A program made the translations under genes and the position numbers. Positions 1 through 11,412 of a stretch of 64,000 nt of DNA are shown piece by piece. The stretch is from Cryptomeria japonica. Lineage: Eukaryota > Streptophyta > Pinopsida > Cupressales > Cupressaceae. Every line of letters starts with the position of its first letter. Within the stretch, counting starts at the first letter, position 1. The stretch is from the NCBI RefSeq assembly GCF_030272615.1, contig NC_081408.1, forward strand, positions 622,232,476-622,296,475. Direction: 5' to 3'. The notes beneath the pieces were generated by a model, which worked only from the letters and a program-made list of their open reading frames with translations, was not told the origin of the DNA and did no database searches.

Positions 1-615
1 TTTTCTTAAAATGTTCAAATGTTCTTGTCTTGTATGATATTTTGCAAGTATGTCATCGACATAGTCTTCCATAAATGTATGCATCATATCATGGAAAACT
101 ATTGTCATAGCCCTTTGATAAGTTGCTCCTGCATTCTTAAGCCCAAATGGAATGACATTCCAGCAATATGTTCCCCATGCATAGGTGAAATTTGTCTTCT
201 CTTGATCTTCAGGTGCAATTCTTATTTGATTATATCATGAGAAGCCATCCATTAATGAAAACATCTCGTGTCCTACTGATAGGTCCACTATGATATCAAT
301 GTTTGGTAGCAGGAAATCATCTTTTGGACATGCTTTATTTAGATCTCTTAAATCTGTACAAACTCTTATGCTCTTATCTGGTTTTGATATTGGTACAATA
401 CTTGAAACCCATTCTAGATAAGCAACTGGTCTTATGAAACCCACTTCTAATAGTTTCTTCAGCTCAGTTTTTACAAGAAGAGCAATGTGCAGATGCATCT
501 TTCTTAGCTTCTACTTAACGGGTTTTTCTTTTAAATTCACATTAAGATGATGCATGATAAGATTAGGATTAAATCCTGGCATATCCGCATAAGACCAAGC
601 AAAATTTATTTATCT
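1..615 (-). pseudogene. G1 reverse transcriptase, N-terminal and catalytic part
   Basis: Copies element RNA into cDNA when intact. Read on the minus strand from 615 downward: a linker ending near the KPVK region, then EVGFIRPVAYLEWVSSIVPI, DLRDLNKACPKDDF and MDGFS. There is an in-frame TGA at about 235 where the family has Gly before YNQI. After it come FGLKNAGATYQRAM and the catalytic EDYVDDIL at about 46-70. The YVDD aspartates are intact, but at least three further stops lie between 498 and 615. The C-terminal RT, RNase H and integrase are outside the window. Confidence 0.85.
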
Positions 616-1548
616 TCACTTAAATAATTCCATGTATTCTTTCCTCTCTTTTTCTGATAATGAGGCAGAAAAATGAAGTATTTTAGGTTCCTTTGATGTA
701 CCAATGTTTACTACTTTTGTTGGTTCTATCAGGATAGCAGATCTCTCTTGAAAATATGTAGGAAGAATGTCAAACTTTCCATATTCTAGCACCTCAAGGA
801 GGTTTTCACCATCAGATTCATCCTTTGTTTTCTCTTTTGATTTCTCTAATGTTGCCATGAAATGGTTTTCAACAATAGGTCTCTTTCCTTTTTTTATTTC
901 ACTTTTGCGACTGGAAAATTTGGCATTCTCCTGACTATGAGAAACATCACTTGATTCTACAATGGAAGATATCTTAGGTGGGATGGGTTGAACAACGTTA
1001 AGGTACATGGCTAAGTCATGATCATTGGAAAAGACATTTAGTTCTGGGTTGTCTAAATTATCCCAATCAATTAGTTCATGATGCAGAAGGGGTAAATCAT
1101 AATCACTGTCATCATTAGGTGTTTCAACGTTCATGACATATTGATCATAATTTGGCATAGAATACGTACTGTCATAGATTAAATTTTTTTGAGAATTGTC
1201 TTTCCCAAGCATCTCCGAATTAGTCTTAACAAAATTAATATTAGCATTGTGTAGTTCACACTCAAGTGGTTCTTCAACTGACGTTTGTCCCTTAAATGAA
1301 TGGATTATGTCCACATGCACATCTTTAACACTACAAATTCCTTCTTGATTGACCTCATTTGCATTTTGGAGTTGACATACTTGTGTATGTGATAAAAAGG
1401 ATTCTTTTGCTATATTTTGTCTTCTTTCAAATTCAACTTCTTCTGGACTAATAGTCAATACAACTTGACTATCTCTTAGTTCTTCTAGGGTTTTGCCACA
1501 TCTGGATACATCTTGTTCCTCTTTTGATGAAAATCTTGTATTTTTCAA
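616..1548 (-). pseudogene. G1 polyprotein linker between protease/G-patch and RT
   Basis: An open frame of 310 codons forms the low-complexity linker ahead of RT. It has no catalytic motif. Its C-terminus (VVNIGTSKEPKILHFSASLS followed by EKERKEYMELFK) matches the usual sequence just upstream of RT in this plant gypsy group, so I place it by context. The first part overlaps a different frame (1469-1675) that carries the upstream continuation, so a single frameshift lies near 1530. The frame is the same as the RT fragment downstream. Confidence 0.7.
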
Positions 1549-2536
1549 ATGCTTGATCTATCCTTGTTTGTACTTCTTGTGGCGTTACTTCTTTGTCTTT
1601 GTCATTTCCTTCCCTTTTTGCATACGCCTCTTTTCTCTGAATTCTGAGTTTTTCTTGTCTTCTTTCTAACTTCATCTTTTGTTCTGCAATAGACGAATCT
1701 TCTTTCGTGATAGTTGCTTGGTCTTAATTGTGTTCCTTACTTGATGTAGTAGATAAGACATCTAGACCCCATTCATATTCATTGGAATCTATCTCTGAAT
1801 CTTGATCTAAGATTACTCCACTATACCATACTGGAATGTCGTATGGTGCAAAAAGTTCTCTGATTTCTGCCATCTCTATTTTTATTGCTTCTAGAATATC
1901 TTGTTCAGATTTTGCCTTTGTTTGAGAAGATTTTTCTTCACCTTTGATGGTAATCTCCTCTTCTTTCTTTTCATATTCTTCTTGCTCTTTTTATTTATTG
2001 GTTACTGTTTCGACCACTTGATGTAGCTTTTCTTGCCAATTTTCTTCTTTAGAAACTGATTTCTTTCTCCATTTTTGTTGTTGATGATTATGTTGCTTTT
2101 GATTAGACTTTAGATATCCCAGCCCGGATTTATCTTCTGTGGATTGTGAGTGCGGACAAATAGGTTCTGAAATACTTTGATGTTGCTTACCAATTGGTCC
2201 TTTCCCTTCATATCCCATCTTTTTCATGATTTCATATCCTTTGCCATATTGTTTTATGGGAATATTGACTTTTGTTGTTGTTGCTATAGTTTTGTCTTCA
2301 TCCTTGTACATCCAACCAAGAATGTCTTTGTCTTCATTTTCTTCTTCAAGATTTCCAACACTAACAAATGTTCCTTTAAACATATGTTTTGATCTTTCTA
2401 ATGACTTTGATTGAATATCTGTAGGATTACCATATGACTTAGGGGAAAGTGGAAAATTATGCAAAGAATATTTTCCCATTCCTTCATCATTTAACTTGAG
2501 CTTTTCTTCAAAAGTTTCCCATAACTTTGCTTGATT
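1549..2536 (-). pseudogene. G1 G-patch domain and coiled linker
   Basis: Continues the frame of the protease segment after one TAA at about 2537. The portion from 2479 downward contains a G-patch: GYEIMKKMGYEGKGPIGK then a distal GLGY, roughly residues 80-125 from the Met at 2479. G-patches are glycine-rich RNA-binding modules known next to proteases of some retroviruses and in plant gypsy polyproteins. Below 1990 the same frame is rich in Lys and Glu, with stops near 1989 and 1725, and ends where the frameshift moves reading into the next linker segment. Confidence 0.7.
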
Positions 2537-3994
2537 TTATTTGGTAGGATATACTGATTCTCTGTTATGTGGAATTCTTGTATCTTGTGTGGGCTTCAAA
2601 TTATTGCAATATTGACTGAAATCTACAATTATAGTGATCTCTTTTCCTTCATGAGGAAATTTCACACATTGATGATACGTAGAAGAAACTTCTTGCATCT
2701 TGTGAATCCATGGTCTTCCTAGAAGAATGTTGTAAGAGAGGTTCAAATCTAAAACTTGACACAATGTATTTCTTTCCACAGGTCCTATCCTTATTGGTAT
2801 CACAACAATTCCTTTAGAAGAACGCTCTGCTTCATCATAAGCCTTCATGGTTATTTTATTTTTTGGGTCTACTGCATTCTCTGAATATCCCAAAGCTTTT
2901 TTCAAACTTAATGCACAAATGTTTAAGCTAGCTCCTCCATCTATGAGCACACGTTTGACATGAGTTTTATTTATGGAGACTTCAACATGTAAGGGAGCAT
3001 TGTGAGGATGTTGTAAGGATGCATCATCATTTTTAGAAAATGATAAGAAATGAGGAGCTATAAGGTGTCCTACCATGTTTTGGAACTGATCTACATCCAA
3101 GTCTTTTGAAACTGTTGTTTCCACTAAAGCTTTCTCCAAAATTTCCTTATGCATAGGTGAAACCTTGAGAAGTTCCAGAATTGATATCTGAGCGGGTATT
3201 CTTTGTAATTGCTCTACTAAATTGTATTGTTGTGATGTGGATGTTGAATCTTTTGCTATACCTAGAAAGGTAACCTTTGCTTTGCTTCTCACGATAACAT
3301 TGATTGGTTCTGAAGATGGATTTTTGTTAACAATGATCACATTTACTACATCATCGTATGTATAAGTGTAATTCACTTTGGCTTTTCCTTTGTCATCTTT
3401 TAATTGGGACGATTCACCTTTGTCATAATTCGGAAGTGGATTTTTGAAAGCCAAGTGTGATTCATTTGTCTTATGGCTATCCACTATGATGGTTCCATTA
3501 TCGATTAGATCTTGGATAAGGTGTTTCAATCTCTGACAATCATTTGTTAGGTGTCCTTTATTATGATGATAATTGCAAAAATGATTGTCATTCCACCAAT
3601 TGGGCTTAACTGGTGGTTCATAACTTCTTGCTTCTGGTAAAACAATTAATTTGTTGGCAAGCATAGTTTTTAGAGCTAATTCCAAAGATTCTCCAATGTT
3701 TATAAATTTCCTCCGAGTATTGGAGAAAGAGGACTTGGCTTTATGGTTTTCTGGATTGTTATTTCTTGGGATTTGACTTGATAGATTAAAAATTGGTTGT
3801 TGTTGTTTTGTAGTACTATTATCGTCATTCCCTTCATTGCTGACATTACTATTCTTTGACCAGAACTTGGGTTTGTCATTGTTGTTGTTGTTGTTGTTGT
3901 ATGAATTATTGTATAGTTCTCCTTTCTTTACCATTGCATTCTCTATTTTCAGACCATTCTCGATCATTTTGGCAAAAGAGGGAGGACATTGCAT
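2537..3994 (-). pseudogene. G1 zinc knuckle and aspartic protease segment
   Basis: An open frame of 485 codons. Residues about 135-165 hold a plant gypsy-type knuckle (FCNYHHNKGHLTNDC). Residues about 340-455 hold the retropepsin-like protease, with active-site motif LIDGGASLNI and distal motif ILLGRPWIH. The protease would cleave the Gag-Pol polyprotein. The active site reads D-G-G rather than the retroviral D-T/S-G, a variant seen in plant gypsy elements. An Asn/Gln-rich stretch near the N-terminus is encoded by a TTG/TTA-type trinucleotide tract at about 3885-3905. A frameshift separates it from gag upstream. Confidence 0.8.
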
Positions 3995-5308
3995 CCTTAG
4001 TCAATAACTCATTTCACTAATAAGATTATCAATGAATATGTCCATTTTTCTTGATCAGGTACATCTCGAGGATACCCATTAAACATGTGTTTCCATCATT
4101 GTAAGAAAATCATAAAGGATTCACCATTCTTTTGTTTAACATTGCAGAGATCCAACATTGTTATTTCATTCCTTATATTGTAGGAATATTGTGAAATGAA
4201 GCTATTCACAAGTTCTTCAAAGGATTTGATTCTGGATGGTAATCTTGAAAACCACTCCATTGATTGTCCATTTAAACTCCTAGGAAAAAGATGCATAAGG
4301 TAGGTTTCATCATGAGCAAATTCCATACTCATAGTACAAAACTCCCTAATGTGATCTTGAGGATCAAACTTTCCATCATATTTGTCATATTTAGGAATCT
4401 CGCAATGTCACGGAAATGGTATCATATTCAGATTTTTATTGAATGGATATGGGCATATATATTCTAGTGAATACTTCTTGGAGCTTGTCCCATTTTGCAT
4501 GTCTTGCATCTGTTGTTGTAGAGTTTGTATTTGTTGAGTAAGGTTTGACAATGGATTATCCACATAGTTTCTCCTTGTTTCTTCGTGAGTTCTCTTATCA
4601 CTATGCTCTTTTCTTGTGTCATCCCTTTCTTTCCTTGTTTCTTCGTGACTTTCTTTGTTCACGTCCTTGTTATTTGGATTATCTATGTTTTGGGTGTTAC
4701 TTGCCTCCGCATCTTGTTTCAAGCTTTCTATGTTAAAGTCTTATGGTAGTTTAGCTCTAGATTTTGTCAACATCAAGAGATATTTTTCTTTTTGTTTTGC
4801 CAACAATTTTTCCATTAGCCTATCAAATTTAAAATCTGGCTCAAGGTCTCTAATGGTGCTATTGACTACTTCTTCGTCAACAGCGGTAAATCCAAAAGTG
4901 TGGAATACAGGAGTATCTTCTTCCTCCATTTGTTGTTGTTTTCTAAGTTGTTTGTGTTGGGCTCTAGTCTAAACTGACATGTGATTATTTCAAAGTTGTT
5001 GAAAGTTCCAAAGGACAAAGTCAATAGGTGATTATTGGTTTAGGAAGATATGCCTAGTTGATTTTACCACTATTGTTTGTTCGTTGGGATAAAGTGTCTC
5101 TTTGTTGAAAAGCACGTCTTTGCAAAATTTCACCGTCAAATTCTATACCGCAGCCACGTAGGTAGTGACGAAAATGATGTAGGAATGTCCTATGTTTCAA
5201 TAAGATCTTGCGATTGATGTACAAGAATATCATCCTTTTATGAGTAGCTTTATAACTGGGTTTTCTTTTCTTAAGATGATACTTAAAAGTCATATAAGCA
5301 TTTGACAA
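3995..5308 (-). pseudogene. G1 gag region
   Basis: Structural capsid region, broken into segments. 4332-4096 carries the retrotransposon gag core (YLMHLFPRSLNGQSMEWF ... FEELVNSFISQY). 4722-4408 is a charged, Gln-rich coiled segment. 4929-4741 is a short acidic/basic piece, and 5308-5054 probably holds the N-terminus. The three middle segments share one frame with stops between them; the 5308 segment and the downstream protease are in another frame, so at least two indels are present. The start codon cannot be fixed. Confidence 0.65.
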
Positions 5309-7198
5309 TTCATAAGTTTGTTTGATTCCAATGTTGGTGCAATTCTGGTTTTGATATAACCTAGGTTCAAAATAGGAAAGATATATCCAAGACTAGGAAC
5401 CTAGTATAGATTGATCAAGCTTCGTGATAGAGGATTTGATTATCCTGATGAGAAACTTGACAAGGATGTTGAGTTTTTGCACTTAAGATGTTTGAATCAA
5501 TAGCTTGTTGAATGTTCATGTTTATAGAACCTTTTGGGTATAACTTGTTGGATTAGTGACCCAGTTGTTTGAGCTAGTTTGAAAATATGTGATGGTTTAG
5601 AGACAAATCTACTTCAAGAATTATTTTGATATTGATGTTTTGACATTTTGATTTTGATCTGGCATTTCAAGTGTTGGGAAGGATTTTTGTATTACCCTTT
5701 TGATCACGCTTTTTCAATAATTTGTTGGATTTTTTCTCTCTTGTAGATGATAATTTTCTTCAATTTTTGACCATTTGGAACATGTTATAGACATAGAAGA
5801 CATAATGTTTAATAAAAAAAATGCACAAGCAAGTACAATCCCTATGGCAGGCTAAGACAATAGTTGTTGAATCTCACGTAGGATTTCCTCCAAGGCTACG
5901 CTATTCAAAGTGGATATTTAGATGCTTGACCCCACTGGCTCCACCCTCGACACTCACTTCTTCGGGGCAGCCAAGCACTAGTTTCCATGAAAACTCCTCA
6001 TGGAAAACTTTATATCTCTAGTAGGAACCATATGTATGTGAGCCACTTCAGAGGTCCGACCTCCTACACCAACAACTAGAAGGATTTTGGCAACTAGTAC
6101 AAGTGGTTTTTTAGTAAAGGCTTCCGGTCATGTGGCCATACATGCGGCACTTTCAGCTCTATAAATACAGAAGGTTCCCAGCCTATAGAGGTTACACTCC
6201 ATAGGATTTATGGGGAAACATAGTGTCGGTATGAACTTATCAACACATGTTGTTTGGGACTTTCATCACAAACATGATTTATTTATAGTGGATTGGAAGG
6301 ACTCAGTATTAGCTCATTTTCACTTTAGGTCATTCCCCTCTCACTGGCCCCCTCAAGGTAGCTCGGGAAGGCAGGCCCTCTAAAGGATTTAATTGCTTGA
6401 AAGTAAAGAAAGCTTAAAAGAGTGGGTTTGGCTTTTTGGTCATCCAATTAAGGGGAGAGCATATACCCACCACTTTCAAGACATGGAATATAAGTGTTCT
6501 TTTTAATCCTTTCAAAACAATTGTTGGCTAAATCCTATTTGGAGATGTTGCTCCAACAAGCATGGTGTTTATTTTAGCCCTTTTAAAAGTCTATGTGCAA
6601 CTATTTTAGAGAAAATACTAAAAATGCAAGTTGCATGTTGTCAATTCATCCTCTTAGTTAAACTAGATGAACAAGATATGATATATTACTTCCCAAATGA
6701 AGACTTTTAATTAACTAGATGAGGAAATGCATAAAATTTGCCTTAAATGCCATCCTGCACATGCATGTTAGTAATCTGTAAAATCTGATTTCTTGGACAT
6801 TCGGACCTACAAGAAATTTTTGTCAGTTTGTAAATAGAAGCGCTAATCTAACATATGCGCTATCTTTTTACTCAAAAGCACTAACCTGCAAGTTAAAAGT
6901 GCTAACCTAGACTGCAAAAGCGTTGCTTTGTGGATACAAAAGCATGATTTCTTTGACAAATGCACTAACCTAGGACACAAATGTGCGAACCCGTAATGTA
7001 AATGCACAAACTTTAAAACAAAAGTGCTAATATAAAATGCTCATGCGCTAACCTATAGTGCAAATGCACTAACCTAGAAGGAAAATGCGCTAACCTGCGA
7101 AAAAAAAGTACTGTCAGAATTCCCACATGCGTGAATTTGCATTACAAATGCGTTAATTTCATTTTTTGTGAGATTTTTAAAGGTATATGTGAGGTCCA
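5309..7198 (-). other. G1 5' leader, non-coding
   Basis: About 1.9 kb between gag and the PBS with no recognisable domain on either strand. It contains a run of short tandem repeats next to the PBS (listed separately) and, on the plus strand near 6160, a TATAAATA string that could be chance or an older insertion. Long leaders are common in Tat-like plant gypsy elements. Confidence 0.45.
6838..7165. repeat. Degenerate short tandem repeat, GCGCTAACCT core
   Basis: About a dozen copies of a variable 20-25 base unit whose core reads GC(G/A)CTAACCT, with short A-rich spacers. It lies just downstream of the G1 primer-binding site in element orientation. The copies are diverged, so exact unit boundaries are arbitrary. 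Confidence 0.7.
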
Positions 7199-7218
7199 TG
7201 TGCCCCATGGTGGGCGCT
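7199..7218 (-). promoter_or_regulatory. G1 primer-binding site candidate
   Basis: The minus strand reads TAGCGCCCACCATGGGGC just downstream of the LTR end (GTCGACACA). It resembles the TGGCGCCCA-type PBS of many plant gypsy elements, with A for G at the third base, so priming would be by a tRNA other than initiator Met. It fixes the LTR boundary at 7223. Confidence 0.65.
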
Positions 7219-7222
7219 AAAA

Positions 7223-8374
7223 TGTGTCGACTTGAATTGTTAGTTTCATAAAACACAAATGGAAATGCTACAGGAAATCCAAACTCAACCAATGAAACTA
7301 CTTGAAGTATACATAAAATAAAATACTAATATTACCTTCATGGCTTATGTCTCATTGTTTCCAAACTCCGTTGTTCCTGGTTGTAGATGGTGTGCTCTCA
7401 GACAATGCACTAATGGCTTCCAAGATGGCATATAAAGAATGGAATGATAACTTGTAGTTAACTGATACTATGATATGCAATACTACATGAATATGCTAAA
7501 TGATTATGCTAAAATGTTATATGATATTTTCTATTTTCTATTTGCTTCAAACACTCATGGATACATATGATTAACTTGCAAAATGCATTTGAAGTCTCTA
7601 AAAGTCGAACTCTCTCTCAACTAAAGCTCTTAATTTTATAGACTTTGAGAGGATGAGATAAGTGGCTTAGATCAACGGTCATGATCAGATCTGCAGATTT
7701 GAATGGCTATGAGAAAATGTGAAGGTTGAGAGAAAGGGGGAAGGAGAAGACAAGTGTCACTCATCTCACCTTGACTTGGTTGCTGACTGAGAGAATCTAG
7801 GAATGGGTGGAGGAAATTTAGGCATGATAGGATAGGTGGAATCAAGTCCTTCCTAAGATTTAGGGGGCATTGGAAAGAATATAGGAGATGGTTATGAAAT
7901 ATGTGTACATGCATAATTTTCATTAAATTTGGAAGTTGAAGATAAATGATGAATTAATATTTAAGAAATAACAATTTCCTTAGCCACATGTTTGATGAGT
8001 TGGCAAAGGGAAGATGAAGTGGAGATGGAAGGTGAGTTGGAAAAGGGATTAAATAATTTTGAGAATTATTTAATATTTGAAACTATAGGATAGGAGAATA
8101 ACTATTAAATATTGGATATTTAATTGATTGGAGGAGATAATTAAATATTAGATATTTAATTAACTTGGTTAAAAGAATAATTAAATATTAGATATTTAAT
8201 TAATTAGAAGAATAGGATAGATGAATTAATTAATAAAATATTAATTAATAGAAAGACATGAAAATGAATTAAATAAATTAATCTTTTCAAATTAACTATT
8301 TAATAGAAGAATAATTATTAAATAAATATAAAATATTTATTTAATTGCTCATAGCCAATTTTTATGTGTATACA
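7223..8374 (-). repeat. G1 LTR
   Basis: 1,152 bases bounded by TG and CA. On the minus strand it starts TGTATACACATAAAAATTGG and ends GTCGACACA. The start aligns with the solo LTR at 30495-31264 (TGTAGACACCCAAAATTG) and the LTR at 39112 (TGTTGATGCTAAAAATTGG), so the three belong to one broad lineage. A TATA box (CTATAAAA) lies at about 7633-7643 on the minus strand. The upstream U3 carries AT palindromes. The outer edge interrupts a copia RT reading frame. Confidence 0.85.
8084..8344. repeat. AT-rich palindrome array in G1 U3
   Basis: Three or more copies of a near-perfect inverted repeat, AATTAAATAT-TAG-ATATTTAATT, at about 8103-8124, 8139-8162 and 8179-8203. Further AT palindromes extend toward 8344. 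Each could form a 10-bp hairpin. They lie in the U3 part of the LTR upstream of the TATA box. Confidence 0.8.
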
Positions 8375-8641
8375 ATCACCATTCAAAAATGCACATTTAA
8401 CATCCATTTGATATACTTTATAGTTCTTGTGTGCTGCAAAAGCTAAGAATAGTCTGACTGCCTCAATTCTAGCTACAGGTGCAAAGGTTTCATTGTAATC
8501 AATTCCTTCCTTCTGTGAATATCCCTTACACACTAATCTTGCTTTGTTTCTAATTACCTTACCATCTTCATTAAGTTTATTTTTGAATACCCACTTAGTT
8601 CCAATTACATTTTTGTTTTTAGGTTGGGAACTGATGTCCAT
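8375..8641 (-). pseudogene. C1 reverse transcriptase, N-terminal fragment
   Basis: Reads [45 protein letters not shown] and VKCAFLNGD, the classic copia RT start. It stops at the G1 LTR junction (8374/8375), where copia elements normally continue with the ELEEEVY-type motif. The frame is shifted by one relative to the upstream linker. The catalytic YVDD is not present in this window. Confidence 0.88.
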
Positions 8642-9390
8642 GTGTTATTCTTTTCAATTTGTTCCAATTCATCTTCCATTGCCTTAATCCAATGTTTATC
8701 TTCACATGCCTCATTAATGGTTGTTGGTTCAATTTGAGAAATTAGACATACCTCTTCATTTGCCAGTCTTCCTCTAGTCATAACACCTTGATACTTATTC
8801 CCAATTATCTGACTTTCAGAGTGATTCAATCTTACATGCCTGGGTGTATTCACTTGTTGTTCTTCAGTCATTGTGGAATTCTCAGATGATGCCAGTGTGA
8901 TTGGATCAACATTTTGTACCAATGTACTCATTGTAGGTTTATTTGTGATTATCTCTATTACCAGTTCAGAGTCCATTGACCTTGAATTACCTCTAAATTG
9001 TTCATCAATCTTCACATTTGCACTTTCAACATTTTTTTGCAATCTCTTGTTAAAACAACTATATGCCTTGCTCTTAGATGAATAACCAAGAAATATTCCT
9101 TTGTCACTTCTAGGATCAAATTTCCCAATATACTCATCTCTCCTAATATAACATTTGCTTCCAAATATTCTGAAATATTTAAGACTAGGAGTATTACCAA
9201 ACCATAGTTCATGAGGAGTCTTACCGGTTTCACCTTTGATGTGAACTCTGTTGAATGTATAAATATCTCTATTGATTGCTTCTCTCCAATACACATGGGG
9301 TAGGTTTGCTTCTGATATCATGCTTCTAGTTGCATCCAAAATAGTTTTGTTCTTCCTTTCCACAACTCCATTTTGTTGGGTTGTCTAAGG
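8605..9390 (-). pseudogene. C1 integrase C-terminal part and IN-RT linker
   Basis: Starts at the conserved QNGVVERKN motif that holds the third catalytic residue (Glu) of the copia integrase. It continues through TILDATRSMISEANLPHVYW, the TPHELWFGNTP and FRIFGSKCYI motifs, GIFLGYSSKSKAY, then the acidic linker to [20 protein letters not shown] single TAG at about 9387 separates it from the integrase core; it replaces the codon before TTQQNG, probably CAG. Confidence 0.85.
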
Positions 9391-10300
9391 TGTTGATAAC
9401 TGTGTTCTGATTCCATTCACTTCATAGAATGTATTAAATTCCTTAGATGTGAATTCACCTCCTTGATCTGATCTTAAACATTTTATTTTCTTGTCGGTTT
9501 TATTCTCTACCATCACTTTGAATAATTTGAATTTCCCAAAAGCTTTTGATTTCTCCCTGAGAAAAGTAACCCAACACATTCTGGAATAATCATCAATGAT
9601 TAGCATAAAATATCTATCTCCTTGTAAACTTCTAGTTCTTGTTGGACCACATAAATCAGTATGAATTAAGTCAAGAACATTATTGGATTTTCCTAGAATA
9701 CTCTTAAAAGTTGCTCTAACTTGCTTTCCAAATTGGCATTCCTTACATACCGGATTGTGAGGTTTAACAATCTTAGGTAAATCCCTTACTGCCTTAGTTG
9801 TACTAATTTTCACAATGCAATCAAAATTTACATGAAAAAGTCTCTTATGCCATAACCAACTTTCATTAATATGTGCAATCAAACATGCTTTCTCATTGTT
9901 ATTCAAATGAAAGATATTACCTCTAGTCTGATTACCGGTTACAATTTCCAAACCACTTATGTTCATGATTTTGCATTTACCATTCTTGAATTGTAACTGA
10001 AATCCTTTTTCAACTAATTGACCAACATTCAAAAGATTATGCTTCAAACCTTCAACATAGTAAACATTATTAGTATTGTGCTTACCATCAAAAGATTTAG
10101 TGCATTTTCCTTTGATCAAAAAAGCTTTATCATCCCCAAATCTTACTAGACCTCCATTGTATTCCTGAAAGGTTAAGAATTTACTTTTATTACCAGTCAT
10201 ATGATGTGAGCATCCGGAATCAATGATCCATTCATCATTTTCTTCAATTTTAGCTATTAGGGCCTGCTCTACCGGTTGAACAGTAGGTGCCAGTTGATCT
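9385..10300 (-). pseudogene. C1 protease and integrase core
   Basis: The protease motif WIIDSGCSHHMTG sits at about 10215 with the catalytic Asp intact. The gag-pre-integrase zinc-binding His and Cys follow (LWHKRLFHVN ... CKECQFGKQ). The core then has LIHTDLCGP (first Asp), DDYSR and CLRSDQGGEF (second Asp). The core stays open as far as the stop noted in the C-terminal entry, so this is the best preserved copia pol segment here. It would process the polyprotein and insert cDNA. Confidence 0.88.
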
Positions 10301-11355
10301 TCTATTATTTCAACAAAAGCCCATCCATTGTCTATCAGTTCCTCATCAGAATCATCAGTTACTCCTTCATCAGCATAATAACATGATTTGTCTCTATTCT
10401 TCTTAAATTTGTATCTTTGATATTCAGGGTTAGGCTTATATGTTCTTTTATCTTCTTCTTTCAATCGTGCATGTCTATCAAGACACCTAGATGCCATATG
10501 ACCAATTTTATTAAAGTTAAAACATTTAAATGGTGCTTTACCTTCATACTTACTTCCAACTGGACCTTTAGGCATTTTCCTTGCAAATAGTGCTTCAAAC
10601 TCTTCAAGTTCTTCATTCTCTCTTCTGATTTCTTCAAGTTCTCTACCATAGAGTGCTTTCCAATAAGATTTTTCAAATGTTGATGATGAGTCTACAAATG
10701 ATGATGATGCTTTAAAAGATAAATCTATCTTAATTGTAGCAACAGGACCAAATTCCTCAAGTTCAAAAGCTGAAAGTTTTCCAACCAAAGTATCTCTATA
10801 CATTGATGCATTAGGCATTGTTCTCAATTCATTAATAGCAGTTACTTTCATTTTGTATGCTGATGGAAATGCTCTTAAAACTTTAGAAACAATTTCATCT
10901 TCACTTAAGGATCCTCCACAACATTGTATACCCAAAACAATTTCATTAACCCTTTCCATAAAAGGAGAATTCCTTTCATCTTCTTCCATTTTTAGATTTT
11001 CATACCTGACCCAAAAGCATTCTAGTTTTGCAATTTTGATAGTGGTATCACCTTAATTTAGTGTATCCAATTTATCCCAAATAGCTTTAGTAGTAGATCA
11101 ATCTGATAATCCCATGATTTGCTGATCTGACAATGCGCTCAAAAGTGCTTCTCTTGCTTTGCAATCATTCTCCTGATCTTTAGCCAAGGTTGGTGGATTA
11201 GGTTGACTCTATGTAGGACCAACATATCCATTCTTTGGAACATCCCATATGTCTCTTCCAATGCAATTCAGATGTGTCTCCATTATGATCTTCCATATAC
11301 CATAGTTAGTTCCATCAAGCTTCAGACTGTCCTTCTTGAAATAGTTAGTTGCCAT
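10301..11355 (-). pseudogene. C1 gag
   Basis: Probable start ATG at 11355, giving MATNYFKKDSLKLDGTNYGI, the usual copia gag opening. Later come FMERVNEIV, LSEDEIVSKVLRAFPSAYK and a CCHC knuckle at about 10480-10530. In the knuckle the second Cys is Phe (CFNFNKIGHMASRC), which should damage zinc binding. Stops at about 11210, 11098 and 11054 break the N-terminal third; from 10989 it is open into protease. It forms the particle coat and binds RNA. Confidence 0.85.
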
Positions 11356-11397
11356 AGAATCTCCTCAAGTTGTTAAACTTCTGCAAAAAGAGGACTA

Positions 11398-11410
11398 GGC
11401 TCTGATACCA
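11398..11410 (-). promoter_or_regulatory. C1 primer-binding site (initiator-Met tRNA)
   Basis: The minus strand reads TGGTATCAGAGCC two bases inside the LTR, complementary to the 3' end of plant initiator-Met tRNA. The following leader (TAGTCCTCTTTTTGCAGAAG and on to AACAACTTGAGGAGATTCT) is shared almost base for base with the pol-less A elements. Confidence 0.93.
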
Positions 11411-11412
11411 AT

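Larger units (their letters stand above)
1..8374 (-). mobile_element. Ty3/gypsy LTR retrotransposon G1 (partial)
   Basis: Minus-strand element whose 3' part lies left of the window. In element order it has an LTR (8374 to 7223), a PBS, a leader of about 1.9 kb, gag, zinc knuckle plus aspartic protease, a G-patch region, a long linker and reverse transcriptase running off position 1. The RT wording (LNKACPKDDF, YVDD) and the linker resemble the plant Tat-like, non-chromovirus gypsy group; that lineage call is inference. It is inserted in the RT of copia C1: the copia frame reads to FLNGD and then the LTR begins TGTATACA. At least two frameshifts and several stops make it defective. Confidence 0.85.

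Noticed and set aside
19-240. Plus-strand open frame over the RT region
   Set aside because: It is the reverse shadow of the G1 RT, whose YVDD motif reads on the minus strand.
5821-6021. Plus-strand small protein in the G1 leader
   Set aside because: No domain or start context; lies in non-coding leader sequence.
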